Of a stretch of 64,000 nt of DNA, positions 1-12,000 are shown piece by piece (position 1 is the stretch's first letter; every line of letters starts with the position of its first letter). The stretch lies in the NCBI GenBank assembly GCA_034336665.1, contig CM067592.1, positions 50,795,783-50,859,782 of the forward strand. Direction: 5' to 3'. Position numbers and translations under genes: made by a program. The notes beneath the pieces are model-generated. The model was not told where the DNA came from, searched no databases, and worked only from the letters and a program-made list of their open reading frames with translations. This DNA is from Luscinia megarhynchos (taxonomy: Eukaryota; Chordata; Aves; Passeriformes; Turdidae).

Positions 1-1140
1 CTGCCTGGAGTTGGCTTCAGCCCTTTTTTTTGTTCTGAATTTCTGCTATACATTTCAAGAATTAGATCTGTCAGTACAAGCAGTTTCATATTTCTACACT
101 TGGGAATTTTAACTGCTTTCAATCAAATTTGCTTAACTGCTGCCAGCAGATCTTTTACCCTGAAGGCATAATTGGGTTCCCTTTAATGCTTACTTTGCCC
201 TCTTATGGGGAAATTATCTTTTTTCTATTAGCATTTCACTCATTCTTCCTTATCATATTCCTTAGTAGAAAAGTGTGGAAATTTTTAAGGTGCTTTCCAG
301 GGGCACTGTGTTATTAGTTCACATCAGCTTTTCTTTGGCATTGGAGCAATAAGCAAGATGCAAAACAAACAATTCAGTTTTGTATTTTATATGCACACAT
401 ACAAACAGGCATGCAAGGGAATGAGAAGCATATTTCATTGCCTGGTCTGAATTTCTCTCTAAGATTTATCCAATTAATTTCTCTCAAGATCTTCAGTGAA
501 TCAGTATTTCGTGTCTAAAGAAAAAATGTGGGATCTGTGTGAATCCATTTTCAGGTAGTTGTGTAGGATTTTGGCAGCAGCAGCAGCCATAATAACCCAA
601 CTGTTATTTCACTTGCACACAATTTTTCCTTTACTAAACTCTGCTGATTACCAGTTACAGGAAAGTACATAATTTTTCACTTTATTCTCAGTGCTTTAGA
701 TGAACTTTTAAAATTCTTATTTTTATCTTTTAAACTAAAGTTTTTACTGCAGTAATAACAACCTAAGTATAGATTTATTATGTGAAATACAAAATTAATG
801 AGCATCTGCCCCCCAAAATTGAATTAAAGCATAGCTCATGCACATATAGATCTTTACACAAATCTGAATGTATTCTCATGAAAACATTTAACTTTGTAGA
901 ACAATTTTATTTTCAACGTTTTTGAGCATATCCCTGCACCCACCTTTCACTACTGAAATCACAAGTACAACTCTATTTTTATCAAATAGGAGACTTTATC
1001 TTCTATTAACAAAAAAAAATTCGGCTTTGGGATTCTCAAGTGTTCTCGCGTTCTGTTTTTTTGGCAAGCAAATTTTCTTTTTTAATTTTTTTTTTTCCCC
1101 TCCAGAGAAATAGATTTGGAAGCATTTCATTAGGCTGCAG
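1..1140. other. AT-rich unique sequence, no gene seen
   Basis: Ordinary AT-rich sequence with stop codons scattered in all frames. The only structure seen is a T-rich pyrimidine tract near 1075-1100. No repeat family, splice-like exon or RNA gene is recognised. Confidence 0.6.
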
Positions 1141-1560
1141 CACTTCACTTCTGCCACTGCACGGTGCTGCACCAGGCTGGAAATGTCATTGCGAGTGAGG
1201 GCTGGTCTCCCCCGAGCAGAGGAGAAGGAATCGGAGCTGTCTCCCGAGACACAAGAAGTGCCTCAGCTCCACTTCCCTGTGGCAGGGACGGAATGACTGC
1301 AAGGAATGTCTGCACCCAGCGCTGGGGCTGCTTCCTCCTCTCCTCTCTGCTTCTCCACACACAGGCAGCTCTGGTGTGAAAAAATACTTAGTTGTCCCCT
1401 GAAACACTTGTAGGGTCACCTCGGTTGGGTTTGACAGCCACACTGGGAGATGGAAGTGACAACACACAGTAACAGGTGCTGTCAGAGCAGATGCTAAACC
1501 ATCCCTGGGTTTCCAGCTGCATAGAGCTCCAGGAGGAGGTTGAAATACCAATCTTCTTAG
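1141..1560. other. GC-richer patch, unassigned
   Basis: This stretch is clearly richer in G+C than its surroundings and keeps about seven to ten CpG dinucleotides, for example near 1190, 1208, 1230, 1244, 1288 and 1320, while flanking DNA has almost none. Open frames of 71 codons (plus) and 121 codons (minus, 1186-1551) exist, but their products are rich in Pro, Ser, Cys and Arg without any domain I know. They are best read as a by-product of high GC. It could be a small regulatory element, an old retrotransposon piece or an isolated exon of a non-coding RNA; the sequence does not decide between these. Confidence 0.35.
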
Positions 1561-2263
1561 CTAAATTTCACTTTTCCTTTCCCTCAGCTGATTATCCTGC
1601 AGGAGGAGTAATAATTCAGCACCACCAGCCAAAATAACAAAGCCAAACTCCATGTGAAGAATGGCAGAGGGTTTTAGTTTTTACCAGTGATAGCAGGTTT
1701 CATGCAACATGACATTAAAGCTTTTGTGGAAATAATAACACTTGTTTTATATTTCTCCGTATATAAAACCAGCCACAATACAACCTTGTACATTTGCTGC
1801 AAATGCAAAGTGCTTTGCAAGGGGAAATTCATATACTAATACTAATAATAATAGTGATAATAATAATAATGATAATAAGCAACAGTGGAAAGAAAGAGGA
1901 GTGCTAAGAAAAAATCTATACTTTCCTAAGTAGCTGTTTTCTCTTAAACAGCATAAGATGTCAAGATAAAAAAGGAAAGAAAATGCTGAAACTCAATGTA
2001 TATAACAATCACAGATCCCTTAAACACTTTCTCAAATTTTTTTGCTTTCATCAAGGCATTGTTACACAACAAACTAAACATGGCATATTTAGCTAAGTTA
2101 ATTTGTTATTTTCTTAATTTTATAGGAATCACAGATTTCAGTGGGATGGTTGTATTATTGTTCTTAATGCATAGATTGTTCGTCTTTCTTCCTCATCTTG
2201 GTTATTTTTGCAGAAAAGTCATGTTTGACAAAATCATCCTTGTATTAAACTAGAAGAAAGGTG
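1561..2263. other. Unique sequence, no gene seen
   Basis: AT-rich sequence with one imprecise trinucleotide tract (1836-1879, listed separately). Nothing else recognised. Confidence 0.5.
1836..1879. repeat. Imperfect TAA/TGA trinucleotide microsatellite
   Basis: About 14 triplets of the TAA type, interrupted by TAC, TAG and TGA variants. The interruptions suggest an old, slowly evolving array. Confidence 0.8.
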
Positions 2264-2400
2264 AATTTGGTTTTGGGGTTTTTTTCTGGTTTTTTGGTTT
2301 TTTTTGTTTGTTTTGGTTTTTTGGGGTTTTTTGTTTGTTTTTGGTTTTTGTGTGGTTTTTTTTTTTTTTTTTTTTTTTTTTTGTTTGTTTTTTTGTTTAT
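2264..2400. repeat. GTTT / poly-T low-complexity tract
   Basis: T-rich tract with irregular GTTT, GGTTTT and GGGGTTTT units, then an uninterrupted run of about 26 T. Predicted protein from this stretch (Phe/Gly/Val/Leu runs) is an artefact of the composition. Confidence 0.9.
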
Positions 2401-3263
2401 CAAAATTGTGCATTTAAAATATATCTTAACCTGGGAGGCCCCATGTCAAAAAAATAATGTTTTCTTGTATTTAAGGATATATGACTTCAAGTGTTTTCAA
2501 TGCTTTTTGTATTCTGGGATTACTAATATGAATTAAGCAGGTGGATATGAACGTTTAATAATTCTATGATTTTTTCCTGCTTTTTTAATTACAAGGAATC
2601 CATTTATTATTTATAGTTCCATTGCTTTTAGGAATTCAGATATCCACAATGTCATTTTAAGGAAGGGTATAAGGGAGTAGGGGATTGAGGGAGGCATAAG
2701 GATAATCACATTCTTACAGACTACTTTAAAAACTTGTAACAATCCACCTAAGGAATTTATTTCATACAACAAAAATGCTTTTGCAGGAGAACAAACATCA
2801 ACACCTGTATTTCCAGTGAATATTTCAAAATAAAAGTATCAGTTCCAGTTTGTATGCCTATGGTTTAAAGATGGATTAAATAAAATGTAGAATCAAAGAT
2901 TTCTCTGTATTTCTAGGTGTGGAAGATGTGAGCATCTTAAAATTTTCTCTATCCATAGTTGGAATGCAATTCGTTAAAGAACAGCATTAAAACTTTGAAG
3001 AACTATCTCTGTCTAAACTAGAACTACTTTTGAAATAGGGAAAAGTTCCAAATAATGATTAATGAAAACATAATCTAATATTATACCATTAAATAGTGGT
3101 AGTTCCTTTTAATATTCAAAATGCAAAAAAGTCTTCAGATTTTTAAGCAATTACTTAATCGTAGGTTTCTTTATCATTCCCACAATTTAATCCTTAAAAG
3201 TTAACTCTTCCTTCTTTTGTGTTTTCCTAATTTATTAACTTAACTTCCTAAATGGTTTAAATT
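2401..3263. other. AT-rich unique sequence, no gene seen
   Basis: No open frame of note, repeat family or structured RNA recognised. Confidence 0.5.
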
Positions 3264-3400
3264 TGTTGATTTAAAATTAAAAAAATAATATTTATATAAT
3301 AAATATAATATATAAAGTATGTATTATATGCAAAACATAAAATTTAAAATATGACATAAATATATAATATATAAAATATATAATAAAAATATTTTTCCTT
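3264..3400. repeat. AT-rich low-complexity tract
   Basis: Nearly pure A/T sequence built from TATAATATATAAA-like words without a strict period. It is low-complexity rather than a clean microsatellite. Confidence 0.7.
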
Positions 3401-6400
3401 TTTTGCTTCTGCAATACATTTTTGCTTCTTCCTAACAGAACTGTCATATTGCAATGGAGATGCCCTGTCTTTTCTTTTTAATGACAGTGAAAATTAACAG
3501 AATATAAAGAAGAGAAAGCTTTTCTTATGTGTTCAATAAAATATTCTCAATCATTATTCATTCAGGGAAAGTGTTTGAGTCATTGCAGGAACACATAAAA
3601 TAATAGTTTTGCAGGTTGATGAAACTACAGTGTGAAGTGAAAGGTGTTCTAGTTTTCTTTATACAACAATTGTACAAGAATATATAACATTCAGTTTATC
3701 TTAGAATGTGTGACTATCCTATGATTGTCCAAAATTGATTTTGTTCAGAGAAATTTGATCAGAACTAGAGATCAGGTAAGAAGAATCCTCACCCTCAGTA
3801 TTTTCAAGTCTAAAGTGCTTAATTCTTCAGATTTTACACCTGCACCTGGAGTAGATTTGCAGGGGTGTTGAACACCAATTTTAGTGGTTGAAGTTAATGT
3901 TTAAGTGAATGATAAGCACAGCTGAAAAGGCTTGAAATCTATATTGATAGTGCCATTGTATGCAGGAGAGAGATGGAAGAAACAAGTAAGCCTGCTGGCC
4001 TTACTGAAGCACCTGTATCCTTCCTCTATGATTTCTTTAAAGGCTAAAGCTGAGAGACAGGCTAGATTGCCAAAGTGAGACATGGGAGATCAAGACAAGT
4101 CTTTTTTCCTGTTATTTGGTTTTGTTGCATACCACTCATGCAAGTAAAAAATGGAGAAAAGATAAATTGCACTTTTAAAATAATTGGTTTTCTAAATCAG
4201 TCTAAAAATTCTTGGAGTTAAAATTCACTGCAAGATCACCACGTTCTGGGTGTGCCTCATATTTATCTGGTTACAGAAGCAGTATCATTTCTAAATATTA
4301 AATTTACTTAGGTCCAAGCAGAAAATTAAAACATTGCTTAAAAGAATATACATGCTGCAGTCCTAGGGGAGAATGGGTAAAATGCAATGCTGAAGGACCA
4401 CCCTCCCTGCCATTCTGCTGGTGGGGCTTTTTCCTGCACAAAACTGCTTCTACTTGCTGTTCACAAGACAGAACTTTTGCTGCCACATTGTGTTTTGCAT
4501 TCAGTCGTTTTTTTTTCTACCCTCTTTTTTCTCTTCACCTTTTCATTTAGTTTTCAGGTTTTCAACCTTTTTTTCTTGCTACCTGTTTCCTGCATTGCCA
4601 GAACTTTCCTCCTCTGCTTGCAATCATCAGTTTGATAGGTTTTGGCAGTCCTAATCATCAGTGTTTTTTCTCCACTTCAAGGGCAGCTCTGCTTGCTGCT
4701 CTCTTAAATAATCCTGTTGACCAGTTCAGACACCTGGTTTGGCATCTCCACATTTTCTGCTGCTTCTGTATGCACTCACTTTTTTATTTGTAAAGGATGA
4801 TGCTGAATTGCCTACTCTCTCTAGTTGATCAGATCTGTGTCATCTTGGACAAATCCAAAAGTCTGTGGAAGGATTGCATCGTTCTGTTCATGGAATGACA
4901 GCACAATATAGGGCTCCTTTATTCTCCCCGCGCTCAGAAAATGGCACTTGAAGTGAGTGGGAATGAAAATAATAAAAATGTTTGTTACAAATGCTTTGAT
5001 TTTACCAATGGATGAGATCAATCATACAAGTGGCTTTTGAGTTAGCTCTGCTCTTTTTGTTTATCTATTCAGTAGCTTTGTTCTTGCAATTGAAAAAAAA
5101 GACTGTCAAGACCAAAACTTTAGTTTGCTGTAGAGCTGGATTGATTCTGTGCCAGGCACCTTTCTAATTGCTGAAAATAGGGTGTGGCAACATCGAAGAT
5201 GAAGTTTTGGTTAATCTGTATTTTGCAAGGTTGTTCAAAGTTTAGTCACATAAAGTAGGAGTTGAGCAGTGAAAATAAGGAATGCTAAGACTTTGGAACC
5301 TTGTCAGTGAAGTTCACCTAGATTTGCAGTCAGATGAATTCATTGCAAGTATATGTATATACTTAGGAAGTATAATGAAAGAATACAAATAAAGCAAAAT
5401 AAACTTAACCAAAGTGTCAAGCAAAAGTAATACTTGGTATTTCCATCTTTTACTATTCATATATTTTGTTTTCAACAGCAACAGTGACTCAGTCAACTTT
5501 TATATGAAATCTTAACCTGGTCCAGTAGGTGTGAGATTTGATATGTATTATTCTATTGTCTCTGTCTACTGCTCTTAATCAAGGGGAACGTGGAGATGGG
5601 GCTCATAAGTCAGGGAGAATATAAAAAAGGATATCTGCTTTTGGTTTTTGAGCAGGTTTTTCTTACCATTAAGAAAAGTCAATAAGTGGATTGGCTGCAT
5701 TAAGTATGGATTTTTTTTTCCCATAATGTATCTAATGCATATCATTACCACAGTAATCACATTATTATCTGCCTCTGCCTTTCTACGTTCTTGGCCAGAT
5801 GTATACCCATAACTATTTATAGTGGTTAGATGGGGCTTTTTTCTCCTTTTTTTTCAAAATTGCTCCAAATTGTGTTTCTTTCCAATATGTTTATTTGTTG
5901 TTTGAACTGCTCGTTACCTCTGATTTCAAAATAAGTGTTTTTCCCCTTCTCCTTTTCTGTTTTGATTACATTCGTCTAAACCAAACCTATCATTAACTTG
6001 AAATCTATCTTTTCTGTTTCATATTCTGCTATAATGCCATCTCATCTCAGATATATTACCACATGAAATACCATGTAATAGTAGAAAGAGAGAGAGAGAG
6101 AATGCCCTTCAGCATAGCAGACTTCAAATACATGAAGGGTCTCAGAGTTAGTAGGTTTAGCAAAGCAATACTCTAATGCCCAAAGAAATCAAAGTGAAGC
6201 AAACTCTAGAAATAAAGACCAGACAAATAGGAAAAAAGAATTAAGGTGGTCACAGGAAATGGATAGCTGGAATTAAAGGGAAAAAACAAGAGAGAATTCT
6301 TAGAAGTGCAAGATGCAATTAGATCTTGGGAATGGTTCGGTGGTGAAATCAATCCAGAAATGTTACATCAAATGAGAAATTAGGATATAACCTTAAGTGT

Positions 6401-9000
6401 TAATTCAAAATCCTGGCCCATGGTCTCCAGCCAATTAGAAGCCATTTTTAGAACTATATTTGTTCCAAAACTCAGGAAGTAAATTGATATTTATTTTTCC
6501 AAATTAGCTGTTAGTAGTTGCAAACTAAATCCAAATAGTCAGAGATATGAATCACTGTTAATAATTCTGTATGTGTTGTGATGCAAGCATAGATATTTTG
6601 CTTTTTAAGGGCTGCATTGTTTAACAGATGTCTGAATTTTGGCAAAAAAAACCCCAAAAAACAACCCATAAGCTCAACTGGAATTGCTTTTGCAGTTGGT
6701 ATTATTTGACCCTTGCACATTGTGGGGCTCTTAACCTTAAAAGCTGCAGATAAACTAAGCTTGGAAACTTGCTCTGGGCATCCTTTTTGCCAGGTTTATG
6801 AGACTCTACAATGTACAGGGTCTTAAATTAACCTCTAAAAATGTCTTTGTTTTCCTGCCTGTAACACGGTAGTTGCAAATCTTACAAAGACAGTGTAGGT
6901 TGGACTCGTTTCTGACAACATAGACATTGCTAATTTAGTGTTGCATTAGACTGATGTGTGGTGATTCTGCAAAATTCTCAGGCTGTACAAATTCCTTGAG
7001 CACAGACTAAGATACAGCTTCTGACAGAATCCAAACGGATGCAGTAAAGCTATAGTGCAATCCTGGAAATATCATTAGTGCTGCATACTACACCACTGAT
7101 ATAGAAGTTTACTAGACTATATAGATGTAGATTTATATCACTTATAAAACACCCATTTTTTTTCAATAAAAGACAAATTATAATAGTTAATATTCTGCAC
7201 ATATGAAATGTAAAAATATTTTTATCTATAAATGGTAGAAAAGACTCTAGCAAAAAATCCCATTTAAATGAGAAAACAAATAATCCCCAAAGCCAGGAGT
7301 GTAAAGAAGAAAGGTTTTTTAAAAGCAGTATTTTGTACATAAATATCCCAATGTCAAACTCATTTAACTTGACTAGAAAACATGAAGAACAAGTGCAAAG
7401 GATGCTGGTTTAGAAAGAGAAAAAAAAATCACAGTGAAATTTTAATTCTACTGCTGTCAGATGTGTTTTCTTGTTAATTTAATTCCTCTTTACTTAATAA
7501 TGGAAAATTAAGTCTGAGACTTTTTGTCCAATGGCCTTTCCTCCCTCAGAAAAAACAGCAGAGGCACGTGGGAGGAAGAACCTACATACATCTGAATAAA
7601 ACAGAGTATTGTACAGAAATTAACATTCTTTCACAATCAATATTACAGCAACGACCAAAAAAAACAAAACCAAGTAGGCGTATTACAAGATTTAATTACA
7701 ATTAATTATGGAAGGGTATAGAATAATTACATACATATATATGTATAATATTGAGACGAATAAAAATTAGACAGATTTCAGAATGTACCAAGTCACTCCA
7801 GAGGGAAGACAAACCAATCCCAAAGAAGGATCTAACACTCCTCCCATCCCCTAACCCCTCTCCCTCCAGCTGCAAAAGCCAAAACAAACTAGTCCCAGAA
7901 TGGCTCAAAAGGGGGAACAATAAAATAACAGACAATGTCTCACTACAAAGAGGATCCAAGACTGTGCCTGGAGCCACTTAAACATTCCCGGAGAGAGCCC
8001 AAAATGCTGCAGAATTTTAATCTGTATAGGAAAGAAAAAGGATGTGATGCTGGGGAAGTTCTCAGAGAGAAAGGCTCAATTTTGGATAAAAATTAAGTCC
8101 TTTTACTATTCTAGAGACATAAAAGGATATAGGGCACCACAGCATCAAGCATCCAGATGATTAAGTTTTCTGTTCTTTCATGCCAATTTTTTTTTTCACT
8201 GATTTTTCCCTTCTAACTAGCTTACCTTTCTGGCTAATCCCATCTCATTTGCACTGCAGGATTTCATCATTTTATAGAGAAGAGTTATTAAAAGTTAGTT
8301 TTCTTACTTGTCTGCCTGATGTGGCAGTCCCCTTTGTTTAGAGCACTTGTCTCCCACCCTTGAACAGTGTCTTTCAGCTAGAGGGCTGAAGGAATGTTTT
8401 TTGATCTACCCAGGAAAATGTCATAAATAGAGCTGTATCATAATATGCATTTAAATAACCGTGAAAATGTTCAGTTACTGTACAAATTAAGATGATTCAT
8501 TTCACCTTGACCATATGTATTTGGCTTGGCTGAGATAAGTTCATTTCCCCTACAGCAACCTCCCCCTTCCTTTGCTTTTCACTGGTGGCTAGAAAGGTGT
8601 TGGTAACACTACCACATCATATATTAAATATCTCTCATAACAACTCAGGTGGTCTCAATTTTCAGCATGCAGCACTAAAATACTTTTTACAAGTGGTAAC
8701 TGGAGCATCCTATAGGTAGGTGCCTGTTCCATAGAACTTGTCCTGCTTTTCCCTGAGCAACTTTGGGGAAGAGAGTTTGAAGTCAGTATTAATTTTTCAA
8801 CTTAATTTTCCTTACTGTAGGAGAATTTATAAGGGGTAGGTAACTGCAAATCTGGCATGTATTCCTCAAGCTTTATATTCAAGGACCCAGGCCAACAATA
8901 TTTTCAGGCAGGGATGATCTTTTCATTTCAACTGAAGATTCAGCAGTTTAAGAGAAACAACAATTTCAATATTAGTTTTGTTTTGCAACAAAAGGCATTC
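3401..9000. other. AT-rich unique sequence, no gene seen
   Basis: Contains only short open frames (none above about 96 codons) without recognisable protein features, and a short GA microsatellite at 6085-6101. I see no CR1, LTR, SINE or RNA gene in this stretch. Confidence 0.5.
6085..6101. repeat. Short (GA)n microsatellite
   Basis: About seven to eight consecutive GA units. Confidence 0.8.
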
Positions 9001-12000
9001 CCTTAGTGTATCCGAAACAATGGCTGAAATGCATTAATCAGGCCTTAAAGGAAAGTTGATAACTTGCATTTATCTCAGATTGGCACATTTTTATTTTGTT
9101 TAGCACATGAGAACTGTCAAGCATTGCCAAAAGACTTTATGCTGAAGGGTGAATTTCAAAAATGACTCTCATACCTGCCTGAGACTTTGTCAGAGAGAGT
9201 TTTCAGAGTGTTTGTACAGGGATAAATCTTGCATGAATCTTTGAATAAGAAACACTCAAAGGTCATCATGTGTGAAATATTTAATAATAACACGTTGACA
9301 CAATATATATGAAATGTTGATTTATGCAAAAACACTACTTTCAGTGGAGGCAAATGACAACAAAACAAAGAAAAAATTTGCATCGGCTTAGAGGGATTTA
9401 AAACAGCAACTGTAGGATGAAAACCACACCATATACGCCAAAGAGTGTGCCATTTAAGAAATAATATTTTCCCATTGAACTGGAAGTGGAAGAGTAGTGA
9501 TGTGCCAGATCAGGCCTGTGCTCTGGGAGGTATGTGAGGTTTGTGTGAGCCACACACTTTTTGCACGTACAGGGCGTGCTTGGACTGAGCACCGAGAGGA
9601 CTGAAGGAGCTGCAGCATTCAGGAGCAGTACACCATGACATATAACTTGAATCAAAAGCAAGCAATAAGGTCAAAACAATCTGTGTTTGAATATGCAAAA
9701 AGACAGTGCAGATATAACAAGTAAAACTACTCAGACATAAAAATGTACGGCGAAGTAAGACTTTATAGAAAATATGTAAAACAATCCACAGCTACTCTGT
9801 TTTCTTGTCTGTGCTTGTGTGAAGCATTAAAAAAATGCTTCAAATGACCTGTGCTTACGCAGAAAGCAAAGAACAAGTAAAGTGAACATCTTCCCAGGCA
9901 AAAATTGGCTTCTGGCACATACGTGAGTACATCTTGGAGTCTCTGGGATCACTGTTATTTCCCCATATTCTCCTAATTCTTGATGTGGCTAGTTAGCAAG
10001 ATTTAGTAGCCTTGGTTTCTTCAAGGAGAAGATATTGCCAAAGGTATGTTTCGAAGTGCAGATTTTATAGCCCTGTTGTTTTTATCAGTGGTGGTCCTTT
10101 CATTGCTGTGGCTACGTGGCTGTACAAGTGGTCCTTGTAAAATGAGAGCCTGGTACCTAAAAAAGGCATAAAAGACCCATTCTTCCACCTAACAACATTT
10201 TGTGGCTGGTACATGAATGCAGCTAGTCAAACAGTGATGGTGTTTGTACCCTTCCTGTGCTCTGATTAAGCACTGGATCAGGCAAGTGTAAAATCAGTGA
10301 GTACAGAAACCAGGGGATGTAAGGCAAAACAAAGATGGAGTTGGTTTTGTGTAAACCAGGTTGCTCTGTGAGGTTTAGCTTAGACATTTCAAGGTGGTTT
10401 GAACTAGGTTATTGTGAAAGGCCAGCTGGATGAGGATTTCTAGCTGTACCAGATGACGTCTAATTATGCTTCACACCAAGGACATGTGGCTATCCAGGAA
10501 TGTATTTTTCAACACAATGCGAAGGAAAAGGCAGCAGCATTCTAGGCTGGCTCAATAAAATTGCTCAAATTCATCAGAGCATGCTAGTAAGTCAGGATGA
10601 CCTACCAAAACATGAGCCTGAATCAACCTGCAGTATGTGGTGCATACTCTAAATGATTTCTGTTAGAGAGGCTTCCTAGGATTTCTGAAAGGCACTCCAG
10701 ATATCTAAGTCTTGAACATCTAAAATTAAGTCTCCAGACATCTAGCTTATACAATTCCTTTCAGGGGAACAAAATTTACAAGGCCATCTTAAAAATGTAG
10801 AAAAGAAAGACTGAAGACCTCTCTTGGTCAGTAAACAAAGATTTTGTAACATATATTGTTTATCTTTACACACACACAATTTTTTTTTCTAACATTAGCC
10901 AAATTACCAAGTTATACATTGAGTTTCACCCATACCTAACTGACCTGTGTTTGCAGAGATCTTTAGTTCAATTAGGAGTTACACTCAGGAATTATGCTTC
11001 AGTGATCACTTGTGCAGTGCTAGACTCCAATTATAAATCAGGAATACAGGAATAAACACAGACATAAAAATGGCATGGGACAGTCATAAGTTGGTGATGC
11101 ACAGAATTTTAGAGCAACACACTTAGAGATTCCAGGACACACAAGATGTAGGAGTGATCTTTCAGCAGTCGCTTTCATTGACACAGAAGGCAGTACTTTA
11201 GCTGTTTGCATGTTATCAGAATAATTATTATCTACAGATATCTGGCATTTAAAGTACCTGACTTCTATTCCTAGGTGTTGGTTGTAATCTCTGGCCCATT
11301 TGTCTTGTGCTCCTTAATGAAAAAAAAAAAAAAAAAAGTGTGTAAAATGGCCTTGGTGGGCTTTGTTCTGCATAAATTTTTCCACTTTTTTCAGTAATTT
11401 TTGAGTTCAGCATCTTTTATTGTCTATCGTTTGGAAGATACAAACTTTGCAGGACTGGGAGTTTAGACATTAAACTTGAAAAGGAATTTCTTCCTGTTCT
11501 CATCAGCTGAGAAATAAAAAATATTCTAGTTTGTCCTGTATTGTAGAAAATTCCACATTTCACAGCAAATTATTTTCATTGTTTCTGACAACGTAGCTAT
11601 GCTTTTTTCATTTAAAGGTTTTTTCCTAAGCATTCTTCCACAAGATATTTATTCATTGACAGGATGCCCTAGTAAATCAAAAGTCTGTAAATTATTCTTA
11701 AAATAACATCAAAAATGGTAATAAAAAGGTCTGTATTGGTGTTGATCATAAGGCTTATCTTATTTGAAAAGAAAAATGATGTTTATGTTTGTACAAGTAA
11801 ATACTACTATGAAGTATTTAACCATGCAAGCATCTGTGGCTGGTAATTACTGTTGTCTAAATAAAGACAAATTATTTTCCTAAGAATAAATTTTTGCTAT
11901 TGATTTCACCAATGATTTTCAATAAAGTATAATGTACTGGCAGCTACAATTAAGAATTAAGAGTAGTAGTAATAGTAGTCATAGTAATTCTAACTTAGAA

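Noticed and set aside
9398..9698. 87-codon minus frame with a hydrophobic C-terminus
   Set aside because: Low-quality frame in AT-rich DNA, overlapped by another frame on the same strand, with no family or splice support.
11320..11337. 18-A run as the tail of a processed retrocopy
   Set aside because: No recognisable coding or SINE body precedes it, and no flanking direct repeat was seen.
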